Source of the DNA: Megasphaera coli
GTDB taxonomy: Bacteria > Bacillota > Negativicutes > Veillonellales > Megasphaeraceae
Reading direction: 5' to 3'
Length of the DNA stretch: 64,000 nucleotides
NCBI RefSeq assembly: GCF_900095855.1
Contig: NZ_FMIY01000002.1
Location: 363,322 to 427,321, forward strand
Positions within the stretch are counted from its first letter, which is position 1. Each line of letters begins with the position of its first letter. The notes under the pieces were generated by a model. That model was given only the letters and a program-made list of their open reading frames with translations, made no database searches and was not told where the DNA came from. Below, piece after piece: positions 19,498 to 29,400 of this stretch. The position numbers and the translations under genes were made by a program.

Positions 19498-19967
19498 TGA
19501 ACGTCCGTATTTCCTATGAAAAGGAAGAAGTGCGGCAGGAGGATTGCGACAATGTTATTGAGCGCGTGTGCCGGGAGGCGGCGGCCGTCTACGGTCTTGC
19601 GGAAGAGACGGAAATAAGTGTCGTCCTTTGCGGTAATAATTATATTCACGGTCTCAATAAAACCTACCGCCGGATAGACCGGCCCACGGACGTACTGTCC
19701 TTTGCCTTAAATGAAGGTGAAGAAGCCGGTGACGGCCCGGCTGCGGCACTTCTCGGAGATATCGTCATCTCTTTGGAAAAAACGGCTGAACAGGCTGAAG
19801 AATACGGCCACTCCTTTGAGCGGGAACTGGCCTATTTGACCGTTCACGGCATGCTGCATATTTTGGGATATGACCACATGACGAAAAACGATAAAAATGA
19901 AATGCGAAAGGAAGAAGAGTTTATCTTGACACGCTTGGGATATGTACGGAAAGGGGAACCTTTATAA
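19497..19967 (+). CDS. ybeY: Endoribonuclease YbeY (16S rRNA maturation)
   Basis: The 156-residue protein has the zinc-binding HGMLHILGYDH motif (His117, His121, His127) that defines YbeY, a metalloendoribonuclease needed for 16S 3' end processing and ribosome quality control. 'RPTDVLSFAL' and 'LGDIVIS' are also conserved. Its start overlaps the phoH stop and its own stop overlaps the cdd start, so the three are translationally linked. Confidence 0.97.
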   Translation: MNVRISYEKEEVRQEDCDNVIERVCREAAAVYGLAEETEISVVLCGNNYIHGLNKTYRRIDRPTDVLSFALNEGEEAGDGPAAALLGDIVISLEKTAEQAEEYGHSFERELAYLTVHGMLHILGYDHMTKNDKNEMRKEEEFILTRLGYVRKGEPL

Positions 19968-20350
19968 TGGATAAGGCACGGATAGACGAGCTTATTGCGG
20001 CAGCCTTCGAAGTCAGGGAAAACGCGTATGCGCCGTATTCGGAATTTACTGTCGGAGCGGCTCTTCTCGGTATGGACGGCCGTATATATGCGGGCTGCAA
20101 TGTGGAAAACGGGTCGTACGGCCTGACGTCCTGCGCCGAACGAAATGCGGTCTTTGCCGCCGTCGCGGAGGGATGCAGGAATTTTGCAGCAATTGCTCTT
20201 GCCGGCGGCCGTGATTTTATCGTGCCTTGCGGCGCATGCCGTCAGATTCTTTCGGAATTTAACGTGAACCGCGTCATTTTAACGAAGCGTGACGGCTCTT
20301 ATAAGGTTGTTGCTTTAAAAGACCTTCTGCCGTATCCGTTTTCCTTATAA
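19967..20350 (+). CDS. cdd: Cytidine deaminase
   Basis: The 127-residue enzyme deaminates cytidine and deoxycytidine. It shows the catalytic CAE motif (Cys56, Glu58) in 'GSYGLTSCAERNAVFAA', and the two further zinc cysteines Cys88 and Cys91 in 'PCGACRQIL'. It is a homotetramer-type Cdd by length. In many Firmicutes dgkA lies between ybeY and cdd; here it is absent. Confidence 0.96.
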   Translation: MDKARIDELIAAAFEVRENAYAPYSEFTVGAALLGMDGRIYAGCNVENGSYGLTSCAERNAVFAAVAEGCRNFAAIALAGGRDFIVPCGACRQILSEFNVNRVILTKRDGSYKVVALKDLLPYPFSL

Positions 20351-20363
20351 AGGGGAGAGACCT

Positions 20364-21260
20364 ATGGAAAGTGTGTTTAAATCGGGGTTTGTTGCCGTTG
20401 TAGGCAGGCCGAATGTGGGTAAGTCGACACTTATCAATCAAATTATAAAACAAAAAGTTTCCATCGTTTCCGACAAGGCGCAGACGACGAGAAATAAGAT
20501 TCTCTGTGTTCATACGGATGAAGACGGTCAGATCATTTTTCTCGATACGCCGGGTATACACAAACCCCGCCACAAGTTGGGCCGGTTTATGGATGAAGCG
20601 GCATACGGCTCCTTAAGGAACATTGATGCCGTCCTGTTTCTTATTGCGGCTGATGAAAAACGGGGGCCCGGCGACATGTTCGTTCTCGAAAAGCTGCAAA
20701 ACGTAAAGGCGCCCGTCTTTTTAATCGTCAATAAAATTGACAAGCTCGAAAAAGAAAAGGTCCTGCACGTAATCGGCGAATACTCGCAGCTGCGCAAGTT
20801 TCATTCGGTCATCCCTCTTTCAGCCTTGAAAGGGGACAATGTGGATACCTTGGTTGGCGAGCTGAAAAAAACGCTCATGCCTGGGCCGAAATACTTCCCT
20901 GACGATATGATTACGGATCAGCCCGAACGACTGATCGTGGCGGAAATCGTCCGGGAAAAACTGCTGCAAATGACGCGCGAAGAAGTGCCGCACGCCTTGG
21001 CCGTGTATGTGGATGAAATGACCCGGCGGCCTAATGGCAAGGTATATACGCGGTTGACCGTATATGTGGAAAGAGAGTCGCAAAAGCGAATCGTCGTCGG
21101 TAAAAACGGGGCGGTTCTGAAAGAAATCGGCAAACGGGCACGCACGGAAATAGAACACCTCCTGGGGTCGTCCGTGTTTCTCGACATATGGGTTAAAGTA
21201 AAGCCGGATTGGCGCAATAAGGCATCCGCCTTGAGCGAGTTCGGCTATACGAAGAAATAG
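20364..21260 (+). CDS. era: GTPase Era
   Basis: The 298-residue GTPase binds 16S rRNA near its 3' end and acts in 30S assembly, alongside YbeY and PhoH encoded upstream. It has G1 GRPNVGKST (residues 14-22), G3 'DTPGIHKPRHKL', G4 'NKID' and a C-terminal KH domain ('IVVGKNGAVLKEIGKRAR'). Length and position are canonical. The ribosome binding site is AAGGGGAGAG. Confidence 0.98.
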   Translation: MESVFKSGFVAVVGRPNVGKSTLINQIIKQKVSIVSDKAQTTRNKILCVHTDEDGQIIFLDTPGIHKPRHKLGRFMDEAAYGSLRNIDAVLFLIAADEKRGPGDMFVLEKLQNVKAPVFLIVNKIDKLEKEKVLHVIGEYSQLRKFHSVIPLSALKGDNVDTLVGELKKTLMPGPKYFPDDMITDQPERLIVAEIVREKLLQMTREEVPHALAVYVDEMTRRPNGKVYTRLTVYVERESQKRIVVGKNGAVLKEIGKRARTEIEHLLGSSVFLDIWVKVKPDWRNKASALSEFGYTKK

Positions 21261-21275
21261 AAAGGTAAGGGGCTT

Positions 21276-22610
21276 ATGGAAGAACAAATAGGCACGCTTA
21301 TTGTATGCGGTCTTGTCTTTTGTGTCACTCTCGGCGTGCACGGCTTTTGTGTCTTGGGCAAGTTTGCCTTCGTACAGCTGCGCAAAGAAGCGATAGAAGA
21401 GAGCATTCGCAATGGTGACGTGAAGGCAAAAAAACTGGTTCACTACTACGATGATCCGGCTACGTTTTTAAGTATGGCTCAAGTGGGAGTATCCCTGTCG
21501 GCCTTTGCCGCAGGAGCCACCTTGTACGGGTTGGTCCGTACATGCGGGCAGTGGGGCAGGATAACGCCTTTTTATGTGCTGGATGTAGTCCTGTATGCAG
21601 TAATTATTGCCGTCCTTACACTCTTCTTTTGGGTTCTCGGCGAACTTGTGCCCAAATCCGTCGGCATGCAATGCCCCGAAAAGACGCTCCGCTTTACGGG
21701 CTCTTTTATATACGGCCTGAGCAGAATTTTTTATCCCATGTTGGCAGGCGGCATGAAGCTGGGACAATTCGTCCTGAGCGGCAGAGCTCTCGACGTGACG
21801 AACGAAATCGATATGGCCCATTCGGAAGACGAAATCCGCATGCTCATTACGGCGAGCCATAGAGAGGGGAAGATAGACAAGCTGGAAAGCGAGCTCATTG
21901 ACAATGTCTTCGATTTCTCCGAGCTTCTTGCCAAGGAAATCATGATTCCCCGCCAGGATATCGTTTGTCTGTACGCGGAAGAGAGTATGGCGCAGAACCT
22001 GAGGGCCATCAATAAGTCCCGACATACGCGCTATCCGCTGTGCGAAGAAGATAAGGATCACGTACTGGGACTTGTCCATATAAAAGATGTTCTCGATCTG
22101 CATATAAACAAGCGCAATAATTTGCGCCTCATCAACCGGCCCATCTTGATGATTCCTGAAATTATGCCCGTTGCCAATCTGCTGCAGCTTATGCGGTCAC
22201 GGCGTACCTATTTGGCTATTGTTGTAGACGAATACGGCAGCACTGTCGGCCTTATCGGCCTGGAAGACATTATGGAAGAGCTGGTCGGTACGATTCGTAA
22301 CGAACATACGGCGGAAAAAGAGGAAATACAGCCTTTTCCCGACGGTGTTTACGAATTTGCCGGTACGGTTCTCTTGGATGACGTGGAGGAGCTCCTGCAC
22401 ATTCCCGTTGAAGAAGACTTGGATGTCGATACGATCGGCGGCTATGTATTCAACCTGCTCGGCCATACGCCGCATGTGCATGATGAAGTAAGCATCGGCG
22501 CCTATACGTTTACGGTCCTTGAAATTCACGGCTTTCGCATTGTCCGCCTGCGGGCCGTACCTACGGCTCCGCTGCCGGAAGAGGAGGACCAAGAGGATGA
22601 ATCCGTATAA
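21276..22610 (+). CDS. CNNM/CorC-type membrane protein (DUF21, CBS pair, CorC_HlyC)
   Basis: The 444-residue protein has an N-terminal DUF21 membrane domain (three or four hydrophobic segments, about residues 5-190), a CBS pair (about 210-340, with 'MIPRQDIVCLYAEE' and 'VVDEYGSTVGLIGLEDIMEE'), and a C-terminal CorC_HlyC domain. Such proteins are often annotated hemolysin but are linked to magnesium or cobalt transport. It overlaps recO by 14 bases. Confidence 0.9.
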   Translation: MEEQIGTLIVCGLVFCVTLGVHGFCVLGKFAFVQLRKEAIEESIRNGDVKAKKLVHYYDDPATFLSMAQVGVSLSAFAAGATLYGLVRTCGQWGRITPFYVLDVVLYAVIIAVLTLFFWVLGELVPKSVGMQCPEKTLRFTGSFIYGLSRIFYPMLAGGMKLGQFVLSGRALDVTNEIDMAHSEDEIRMLITASHREGKIDKLESELIDNVFDFSELLAKEIMIPRQDIVCLYAEESMAQNLRAINKSRHTRYPLCEEDKDHVLGLVHIKDVLDLHINKRNNLRLINRPILMIPEIMPVANLLQLMRSRRTYLAIVVDEYGSTVGLIGLEDIMEELVGTIRNEHTAEKEEIQPFPDGVYEFAGTVLLDDVEELLHIPVEEDLDVDTIGGYVFNLLGHTPHVHDEVSIGAYTFTVLEIHGFRIVRLRAVPTAPLPEEEDQEDESV

Positions 22611-23337
22611 AGACGGGCCGGCTCAGTCCTACGACGGTATAATCGTACGCGTGCGGAAAAATGCCGCCGCCATGCAGGTCCTTACGGTGTTTACCGTGCA
22701 GAAGGGCTTGATTCGCCTCTTTGCGGGGACGGCGAAGAAGACCGGCAAATGCAGCGGCAGTCCTTTTTTTCTTTTTGCCGAGATTTCTTTTGAAGCGCAC
22801 GAAAAAGACGGCATATACCACCTGGGCGAATATATTTGTCATAACGTTCGCGTCCTCTTGGAATTGACGTGGCGGACCTACGTGTACACACAGATTTTTG
22901 CGGAAATTGTTCTCTCTCTCCTGCCGGAAGGAGAGGCGGACGGCCGCATATATGCTCTTCTGCAAGTGTATAGGGAAGCCCTCGGCAGGAAAAACGTGCG
23001 CACGGCGACGATTATTGCCGGTTGGCAGCTTGTCGGCCTGGCCGGATTTTTTCCCGATCCGGACAGACTGCATATATATCGCCGAGGTTGCTATGAAAAC
23101 GGCATGCGGCGCTGGTATGTAGGCATGAACGAGCAGGCGGGAAGCCGTGCAGAGTCTATAAGTCCGGCTCTGCGCAAACAGTGGCTTGACATACTCACGT
23201 ATGATTGGCGGACCGATGCGCGGCTGACGACAACGGCTGCGGCCTTGCAATACCTGGAAGAATTCCTTTACGCATATGTGACGGAATGCAGTGAAAAAGA
23301 GTTAAAATCTCTTGCTATACTGGAATCAGGTTGTTGA
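22597..23337 (+). CDS. recO: DNA repair protein RecO (divergent)
   Basis: The 246-residue protein begins with a RecO-like OB-fold ('YDGIIVRVRKNAAAMQVLTV', 'KGLIRLFAGTAKK') and a helical C-terminal part. RecO loads RecA onto SSB-coated single strands with RecR. Similarity visible by eye is limited to the N-terminus, length and the era-recO neighbourhood; no CxxC zinc-binding pairs are seen. The ATG at 22597 has an AAGAGG site inside the preceding gene; an upstream frame start at 22519 is unlikely. Confidence 0.7.
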   Translation: MNPYKDGPAQSYDGIIVRVRKNAAAMQVLTVFTVQKGLIRLFAGTAKKTGKCSGSPFFLFAEISFEAHEKDGIYHLGEYICHNVRVLLELTWRTYVYTQIFAEIVLSLLPEGEADGRIYALLQVYREALGRKNVRTATIIAGWQLVGLAGFFPDPDRLHIYRRGCYENGMRRWYVGMNEQAGSRAESISPALRKQWLDILTYDWRTDARLTTTAAALQYLEEFLYAYVTECSEKELKSLAILESGC

Positions 23338-23814
23338 TGCGCCGTAAGGCATATTTTCTTCGCTCACGTAAAGGCGGTCGTAATGCCAGTGGTCGTACTG
23401 CGACTCCAAGCAATGACAGGCCGTCCGGTAAGCCTGTTCCGAGGGAATTTCCTGTACGAGAGAATCGGTGGCGGAAATGACGGGTTCTATGTGAGCCTGC
23501 CGTTCCAGGAGTTGCCTGCAATAGGTTACGAACCAGTCGATACGGCGGTTGTCGTCGCTGTGCAGACTTACGAGAAAATGAATGTGATTGGGCATAATGC
23601 GGTAGTCCGTGAGCGTAATATCGCGGCGGTTTGTACTGATGCGCTTTAACAGAGATGCCGCCTTTATGCCCAAAGGGGAGGGCGACAAGGTGATCCCGTT
23701 TTTACCCTGTATGACCGTGCCGAAGAGGGGCGCCCGTTTGTCCGTACACAATGTAAAAAAATAGATTTTTTTTCGATCAACGCCTTTCTTATTACGGCGT
23801 TTTTGTTTATCCAT
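23326..23814 (-). CDS. REP-associated tyrosine transposase (RAYT / Y1_Tnp family)
   Basis: The 162-residue protein (from ATG 23814, four bases after a GGTGAT site; an upstream in-frame ATG at 23841 gives 171) carries the HUH motif in 'RIMPNHIHFLV', a typical N-terminal 'KIYFFTLCTDKRAPLF', and a candidate nucleophilic tyrosine in 'FVTYCRQLLERQ'. Such single-copy Y1 enzymes act on REP-type palindromes. It is convergent with recO and overlaps its last 12 bases. No inverted terminal repeats or REP arrays are seen next to it. Confidence 0.82.
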   Translation of the reverse strand: MDKQKRRNKKGVDRKKIYFFTLCTDKRAPLFGTVIQGKNGITLSPSPLGIKAASLLKRISTNRRDITLTDYRIMPNHIHFLVSLHSDDNRRIDWFVTYCRQLLERQAHIEPVISATDSLVQEIPSEQAYRTACHCLESQYDHWHYDRLYVSEENMPYGASTT

Positions 23815-23924
23815 AACTATCACCCGTTTATACCATGACATAATGCTCTGAAAAACACTTTAAATCCTGCTGAAGTGACGGTTAAAAACGGATATTCCTT
23901 AATTTCATCGAAAGTGAGATACAG

Positions 23925-25259
23925 ATGGTCAAAAATATGACGACAGGCAGTCCTATCAAATTGATCGCAGCTTTTACGGTACCTCTGCTTATAGGCAATA
24001 TATTCCAACAATTTTATAATATAGCCGATATCATTATTGTCGGACGGTTCATCGGTGTCCACGCTTTAGCGGCGGTAGGAGCTACGGCACCGCTTTTTAT
24101 GGGACTGTTGGCTTTGACTATCGGTCTTGCTTCCGGTTTTACGGTCATTACGGCCCAGCGTTTCGGTGCCGATGACGAAGCGGGAGTGAGACGTTCCGCG
24201 GCGATGGCGGCTATGCTTTCCTTCGGGATCACTCTGATCCTGATGGTTCTGTCGGGGCTTTTGATGCCGAAGATATTGCATCTTATGAATATTTCCGATG
24301 AATTGTATGATGACGCTTACCATTACGTTATTATCGTTTCGTACGGATTAATTGCGACGATGCTTTATAATTTACTTTCCTGTATTTGTCGTGCTTTGGG
24401 GGATAGCCGTACGCCGTTGTATTTTCTTATTCTTGCAACACTCTTGAATATTGTCTTGGCCGTTCTGTTTATTGTCCGCTTCGGCTGGGGCGTGCCCGGT
24501 TCAGCCGTTGCCCTTGTCATCGCCCAGGGAATATCGGCGGTTCTCTGCTTTTTTTATATGCGTTATCGATTCCCTTTCCTGCGTCTTCACAGAGAAGACT
24601 GGCACTTTGACAGAGAATTTGCATGGAAGCATTTAAAGGTCGGTATGCCTATGGCCATGCAGTTCTCCATTATTACCTTGGGCATCATCGTTGTCCAGGC
24701 GGTTTGCAATACCTTCGGCTCGGAAACGATTGCCGCTTTTATTTCGGCGACGCGGATTGAACAGGTAGCCATGCAGCCCATGATATCTTTCGGTATTGCC
24801 ATGGCCGTCTACACGGCACAAAATTACGGCGCCCGCAAGTTCGACCGTATTCGCAAGGGCGTGCGCCAGTGCTCGTACCTTTCTTTCGGCCTCTGCCTGG
24901 CGGCGGTCATTCTCATGTATTTTTACGGTACGGTGCTTATCTCCGTATTTACGACGGAAGAAGATCCTGTTTTAATGGCTCAGGCCAAATTATATTTACT
25001 TTTTACGGTGCCCTTTTATTTCTTCCTGGGCCAGCTTTTCGTGTATCGCAACGCTATGCAGGGCATGGGCGTTGCCATTGTTCCCCTGATGAGCAGCATT
25101 CTTGAACTCGTTATTCGCAGCGGCGCCGCCCTGGTTTTGGCGGCTTACCGGGGATATGAAGGCCTGTGTGCTGCCAGCCCGATTTGTTGGATTGCAGCTT
25201 GCGGTTTTACGACGGCGTGCTATTTCTATTTCAGCCGCCGCCTGTTGAAAAACTATTGA
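23925..25259 (+). CDS. MATE-family multidrug / Na+-coupled efflux transporter
   Basis: The 444-residue protein has twelve predicted membrane segments in two homologous halves. The first half opens with 'FTVPLLIGNIFQQFYNIAD' and 'VGRFIGVHALAAVGAT', the second shows 'VGMPMAMQFSIITLGIIVVQ' and 'TRIEQVAMQP', all typical of MATE exporters of the DinF/NorM kind. It sits in the inner membrane. Substrates cannot be predicted. It is upstream of an RND adaptor but separated by a candidate promoter. Confidence 0.92.
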   Translation: MVKNMTTGSPIKLIAAFTVPLLIGNIFQQFYNIADIIIVGRFIGVHALAAVGATAPLFMGLLALTIGLASGFTVITAQRFGADDEAGVRRSAAMAAMLSFGITLILMVLSGLLMPKILHLMNISDELYDDAYHYVIIVSYGLIATMLYNLLSCICRALGDSRTPLYFLILATLLNIVLAVLFIVRFGWGVPGSAVALVIAQGISAVLCFFYMRYRFPFLRLHREDWHFDREFAWKHLKVGMPMAMQFSIITLGIIVVQAVCNTFGSETIAAFISATRIEQVAMQPMISFGIAMAVYTAQNYGARKFDRIRKGVRQCSYLSFGLCLAAVILMYFYGTVLISVFTTEEDPVLMAQAKLYLLFTVPFYFFLGQLFVYRNAMQGMGVAIVPLMSSILELVIRSGAALVLAAYRGYEGLCAASPICWIAACGFTTACYFYFSRRLLKNY

Positions 25260-25281
25260 TTTTGTATAAATGACAGGTTGG

Positions 25282-25308
25282 TTGCCGTTCTTGTTTTAAC
25301 ATCGGCAA
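25282..25308. promoter_or_regulatory. Inverted repeat overlapping the efflux promoter
   Basis: TTGCCG (25282-25287) and CGGCAA (25303-25308) form an inverted repeat with a 15-base spacer that covers the candidate -35. It resembles a dimeric repressor site; no repressor gene is adjacent. Confidence 0.35.
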
Positions 25309-25319
25309 GCGTGTATGAT
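25291..25319 (+). promoter_or_regulatory. Candidate promoter of the RND efflux operon
   Basis: TTGTTT (25291-25296) and TATGAT (25314-25319) are 17 bases apart, about 60 bases upstream of the adaptor gene start. Confidence 0.55.
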
Positions 25320-25377
25320 AGGGGCGTATACGGATTCGAGTGAACGTATAAGAGCCGGGTAATGCATGGAGGAAATC

Positions 25378-26457
25378 ATGAATAAGCGAATGAAAGCGGT
25401 TTGTTGCCTAATGACCGCCATAGCGGTGCTGTGCCTTGCGGGCTGCGGCAAGACGGCGGAGCCGGAAAAGGCGAGGCTCGTAAAGACGGAAACGGTAGGG
25501 ACGCAAAACGGCACGGACGGGTTTGAATATACAGGCACAGTTAAGGGTCGCTATGAAAGCAATTTGGCTTTTCAAATCGGCGGCCGCGTTACGGCGCGAA
25601 ACGTGCAGCTCGGCAGCGTCGTTCATGCCGGTGATATACTCATGACGGTCAATCCGCAAGACGCGGTGCAGGCCGTCAATCAGGCACAGGCAACCTTGTC
25701 TTCAGCACAGTCTCAGCTAGTGCTGGCTGAAACGAACTTGGCCCGTTATGAAGCTTTATATGCCCAAGACGCCGTGAGCGCCGCCGTGCTCGACCAGTAC
25801 CGCACGACCTATGACCGGGCGAAGGCGCAGTATGATCAGGCTGCCGCAACGGCAGAGGCGCAAGGGAATCAGTTGTCCTATACGCAGCTTACGGCGGACA
25901 GTGACGGCGTTATTTCCGCCGTCATAGGCGAACCGGGACAGGTTGTCGCCGCCGGCCAAACAGTTTTGACCATGGTTCAGGCAGGTGACTTGGAAGTGCA
26001 GTTCAACGTGCCGGAAAACCGCATTCACGATTTTGTTGTCGGCAAAGAAGTCGCCGTCTCATTCTGGGCCTTACGCGACGGCAACGTGACCGGTACGGTG
26101 CGGGAAATAGCGCCTATGGCCGACACGGCTACGCGCACGTATAAGGTGACCGTCACTTTGCCGCAGCAGCCGCAGGGACTTCAGTTGGGCATGACGGCGA
26201 CCGTAAAGGATGTAAACGCCGTTGGTGACGATTCGACGTGTATCCTGCCTTTAGCGGCCATCTATCAGACCGGTGATACACCGCAAGTCTGGGTCGTCGG
26301 CAAGGACAAGACTGTGTCTCTCAAGGCGGTGAGCGTAGAGACGTTTGATGAAAACCGTGTCCTTGTTAAGGGACTGCAGCGAGGTGATGTAGTCGTAACG
26401 GCCGGTGTCCACGTGCTGACGGAAGGGCAATCCGTGAGGACGGAAGGTGATGCATGA
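25378..26457 (+). CDS. RND efflux periplasmic adaptor (membrane fusion lipoprotein)
   Basis: The 359-residue protein starts at ATG 25378 behind GGAGGAAATC and has a lipoprotein signal ending in LCLAGC, so it is lipidated. The lipoyl/barrel-sandwich halves flank a coiled-coil hairpin rich in Ala and Gln (about residues 90-165), followed by a beta-barrel and a membrane-proximal domain ('GMTATVKD', 'VLVKGLQRGDVVVTAGVHVL'). It joins the RND pump to an outer-membrane channel, which is not encoded here. It overlaps the pump gene by four bases. Confidence 0.93.
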   Translation: MNKRMKAVCCLMTAIAVLCLAGCGKTAEPEKARLVKTETVGTQNGTDGFEYTGTVKGRYESNLAFQIGGRVTARNVQLGSVVHAGDILMTVNPQDAVQAVNQAQATLSSAQSQLVLAETNLARYEALYAQDAVSAAVLDQYRTTYDRAKAQYDQAAATAEAQGNQLSYTQLTADSDGVISAVIGEPGQVVAAGQTVLTMVQAGDLEVQFNVPENRIHDFVVGKEVAVSFWALRDGNVTGTVREIAPMADTATRTYKVTVTLPQQPQGLQLGMTATVKDVNAVGDDSTCILPLAAIYQTGDTPQVWVVGKDKTVSLKAVSVETFDENRVLVKGLQRGDVVVTAGVHVLTEGQSVRTEGDA

Positions 26458-29400
26458 TGCGTAATCTCACTGAAGTATCGTTAAAAAATAAAGCCCTTGT
26501 CTGGTACTTTATCATCATGATCGCCTTGGCCGGTATTTTTTCATACCTGAAGCTCGGCCGCATGGAAGATCCGGCGTATACCGTACGGCAAATGGTCGTG
26601 ACTGTCGCATGGCCCGGTGCCACGGCCAAACAGATGGAAGAACAGGTTACGGATAAGATAGAAAAGAAGCTCCAAGATACGTCTCATTTAGATTACATTA
26701 AGAGTTATTCCAAGCCCGGACAGGCCGTTATTTTCGTCAATCTCGATGATGAAATTGCTTCCGACAAAGTGCGCAGCGTCTGGTTGGAAGTTCGTAATTT
26801 GACGGAAGATATGAAGCGCGACCTGCCTGAAGGCGTGTACGGACCGTATTACGACGATCATTTCGATGACGTATACGGCTCCGTTTATGCTGTGGAAGGG
26901 GACGGTTATTCTTACGAAGAATTGCGCCGAAAGGCGGAACTGCTGCGCCGGGAAATCCTCAACGTCAAAGACGTGGGCAAGGCGGAAATCATCGGCGAGC
27001 AGTCGGAAAAAGTGTACATTGAAGTGGAAAACGCGAAAATCGCGTCCTTAGGCATTGCGCCTGCGACCATTGCGGAGGCTGTTAAAGGACAGAACGCCAT
27101 GACCGCGACCGGCATGATCGACACGTCGTCGGACAATGTATACCTGCGCCTGAGCGGTGCCTTTGAAGAGGTGGAAGCCGTTAAAAATCTTCCCGTCAAA
27201 GGCGGTAACGCCGTTTTCCGCTTAGGCGATATTGCCAGGGTCGAACGAAAGTACACCGAGCCGGCGGATCCGAAGATGTACTATAACGGCAAGCCTGCCG
27301 TAGGTGTGGCCGTGTCCATGAAGGACGGCGGCAATATCCTTACCCTCGGCGACAATTTGAAGAATGTTATTACCCGTATGCAGAGCGATTTGCCGGCAGG
27401 TATGGAAATCCGTCAGGTTTCGGATCAGCCCAAGGTGGTGGAAGAATCGATTAGCGATTTTGTCGGTACGTTGCGCGAAGCGATTATTATCGTCCTCGTC
27501 GTCAGCTTCCTCAGCCTGGGCATACGTACGGGCATGGTCGTCGCCTTTTGTATCCCTTTGGTGTTGACGGGGGTCTTTTGCGTTATGGAAGTGGCCGGCA
27601 TCGACCTGCATAAAGTATCTTTAGGCGCTCTTATCATCTCCCTGGGCCTGCTCGTGGACGATGCCATTATTGCCGTCGAAATGATGAGCGTTCAGCTTGA
27701 GCGGGGCAAGTCGCGAACCGAAGCGGCCTGCACCGCTTTTAAAGAAACGGCGAAGCCCATGCTGACAGGAACTATAGTCACTTGTGCCGGCTTTATACCC
27801 GTTGCTTTTTCTCAAGGCGCGGCAGCGGAATTCTGCAAGGCTCTTTTTCCGGTTATTACGGCTTCCCTGATCATCTCATGGATCGTCTCGGTCATGGTAG
27901 CGCCTCTCTTCGGCTATTACTTGATCAAAGTAAAAGAAGGAGCGGCGGAAAAAGACCTGTATGATAACCGCTTTTATACGGTCTTTCGCCGTGTACTCTA
28001 CGCTTTTTTGGCTCATCGTAAGACCGTTCTTTTCGGTACGGCCGGAGCATTCCTCCTGGCTGTCGGCCTGATGAAAGTCGTGCCGGAAGAATTTTTTCCG
28101 CCTTCTCTGCGGCCCGAAGTTATTGTGGAAATGACTTTGCCTGAAGGAGCGTCCCTTAAGGCAACGCAAAAAGAGGCGGCAAAATTCGCCGCCTTTTTGG
28201 ACGGAAAAAATGATTCGGTAAAGAGCTATTCTTATTATGTCGGTGAAGGGGCACCGCGTTTTGTCCTCACGACGGAGCCGATCCTGCCGGCGAGCAATTA
28301 CGCTCAATTTATCGTCGTCGCCAGAGACACGCGGGCAAGGGGAGAACTGGTTGCCGATATTCGTAAGGAGTTGGCTGAAAACGAACCGGCCGTGCGCAGT
28401 AATATAAAATTCATTCAAACCGGACCGCCGTCGGACTATCCCGTCATGTTGCGTGTTTCCGGCTTTGATATTGACAAGGTCAAGGCCTATTCACGGAAGA
28501 TGGCGGACCGTTTGGCACAGGATGATAATTTGCGCGACATTCATCTTAACTGGGCGCAGAAGAGCAAAGTACTGAAAGCCGAACTCGATCAGAATAAATT
28601 GCGTTTCCTCGGCATTTCCGGTCAGGATATATCGCGCACCTTGTATACGGAGCTGAGCGGTGCGACCATTGCCGAATATTATGCAGGCGACAAGACCGTA
28701 GGCATACAGCTGCGCCTCAGTCCGGACAGCCGCTCCGATTTGTCGCAGGTTAAAAACATCGTTATCCACACGCCGAACGGTACCGTGCCGCTGGAACAGG
28801 TGGCAAAGCTGACCTACGGCGCTGAAGACGGTAAGATATGGCGGCGCGATTTAAAACCGACTATAACGGTCGAAGGTAATATTATTGCCGGTACGGCAAA
28901 TGATGCGACCGAAAAGGCATATAAAGATGTAGCCGATATTGCCGCCGAAATGCCTTTCGGATATACCGTTAAAAAAGACGGTTCTGCAGAAAACAGTGAA
29001 AAATCACTGAATTATATTTTGGCGCCCGTTCCGGCCATGGTGCTTATCATCATGACGCTGCTCATGTTTCAGCTGCGCAGCATTTCGCTTATGGCCCTGA
29101 CCCTGGTGACGGCGCCTATGGGCATCATCGGCGTGGTTTTGGGCATGCTCGTCTTCAATAAGGCATTGGGCTTTGTCGCCTATCTGGGTATACTGGCCCT
29201 GAGCGGTATGATCATCCGCAACTCGGTTATTCTGATCGACCAGATTCAAAAACACATGCGCGCCGGCGAATCGCCTTGGGACGCGATTGTCGATTCGGCG
29301 ATCATGCGTTTTCGGCCGATCATGCTGACGGCTGCGGCAGCCATCCTCGGTATGGTTCCCCTCATGACCAGCGCTTTTTGGGGGCCTATGGCCGTGGCTA

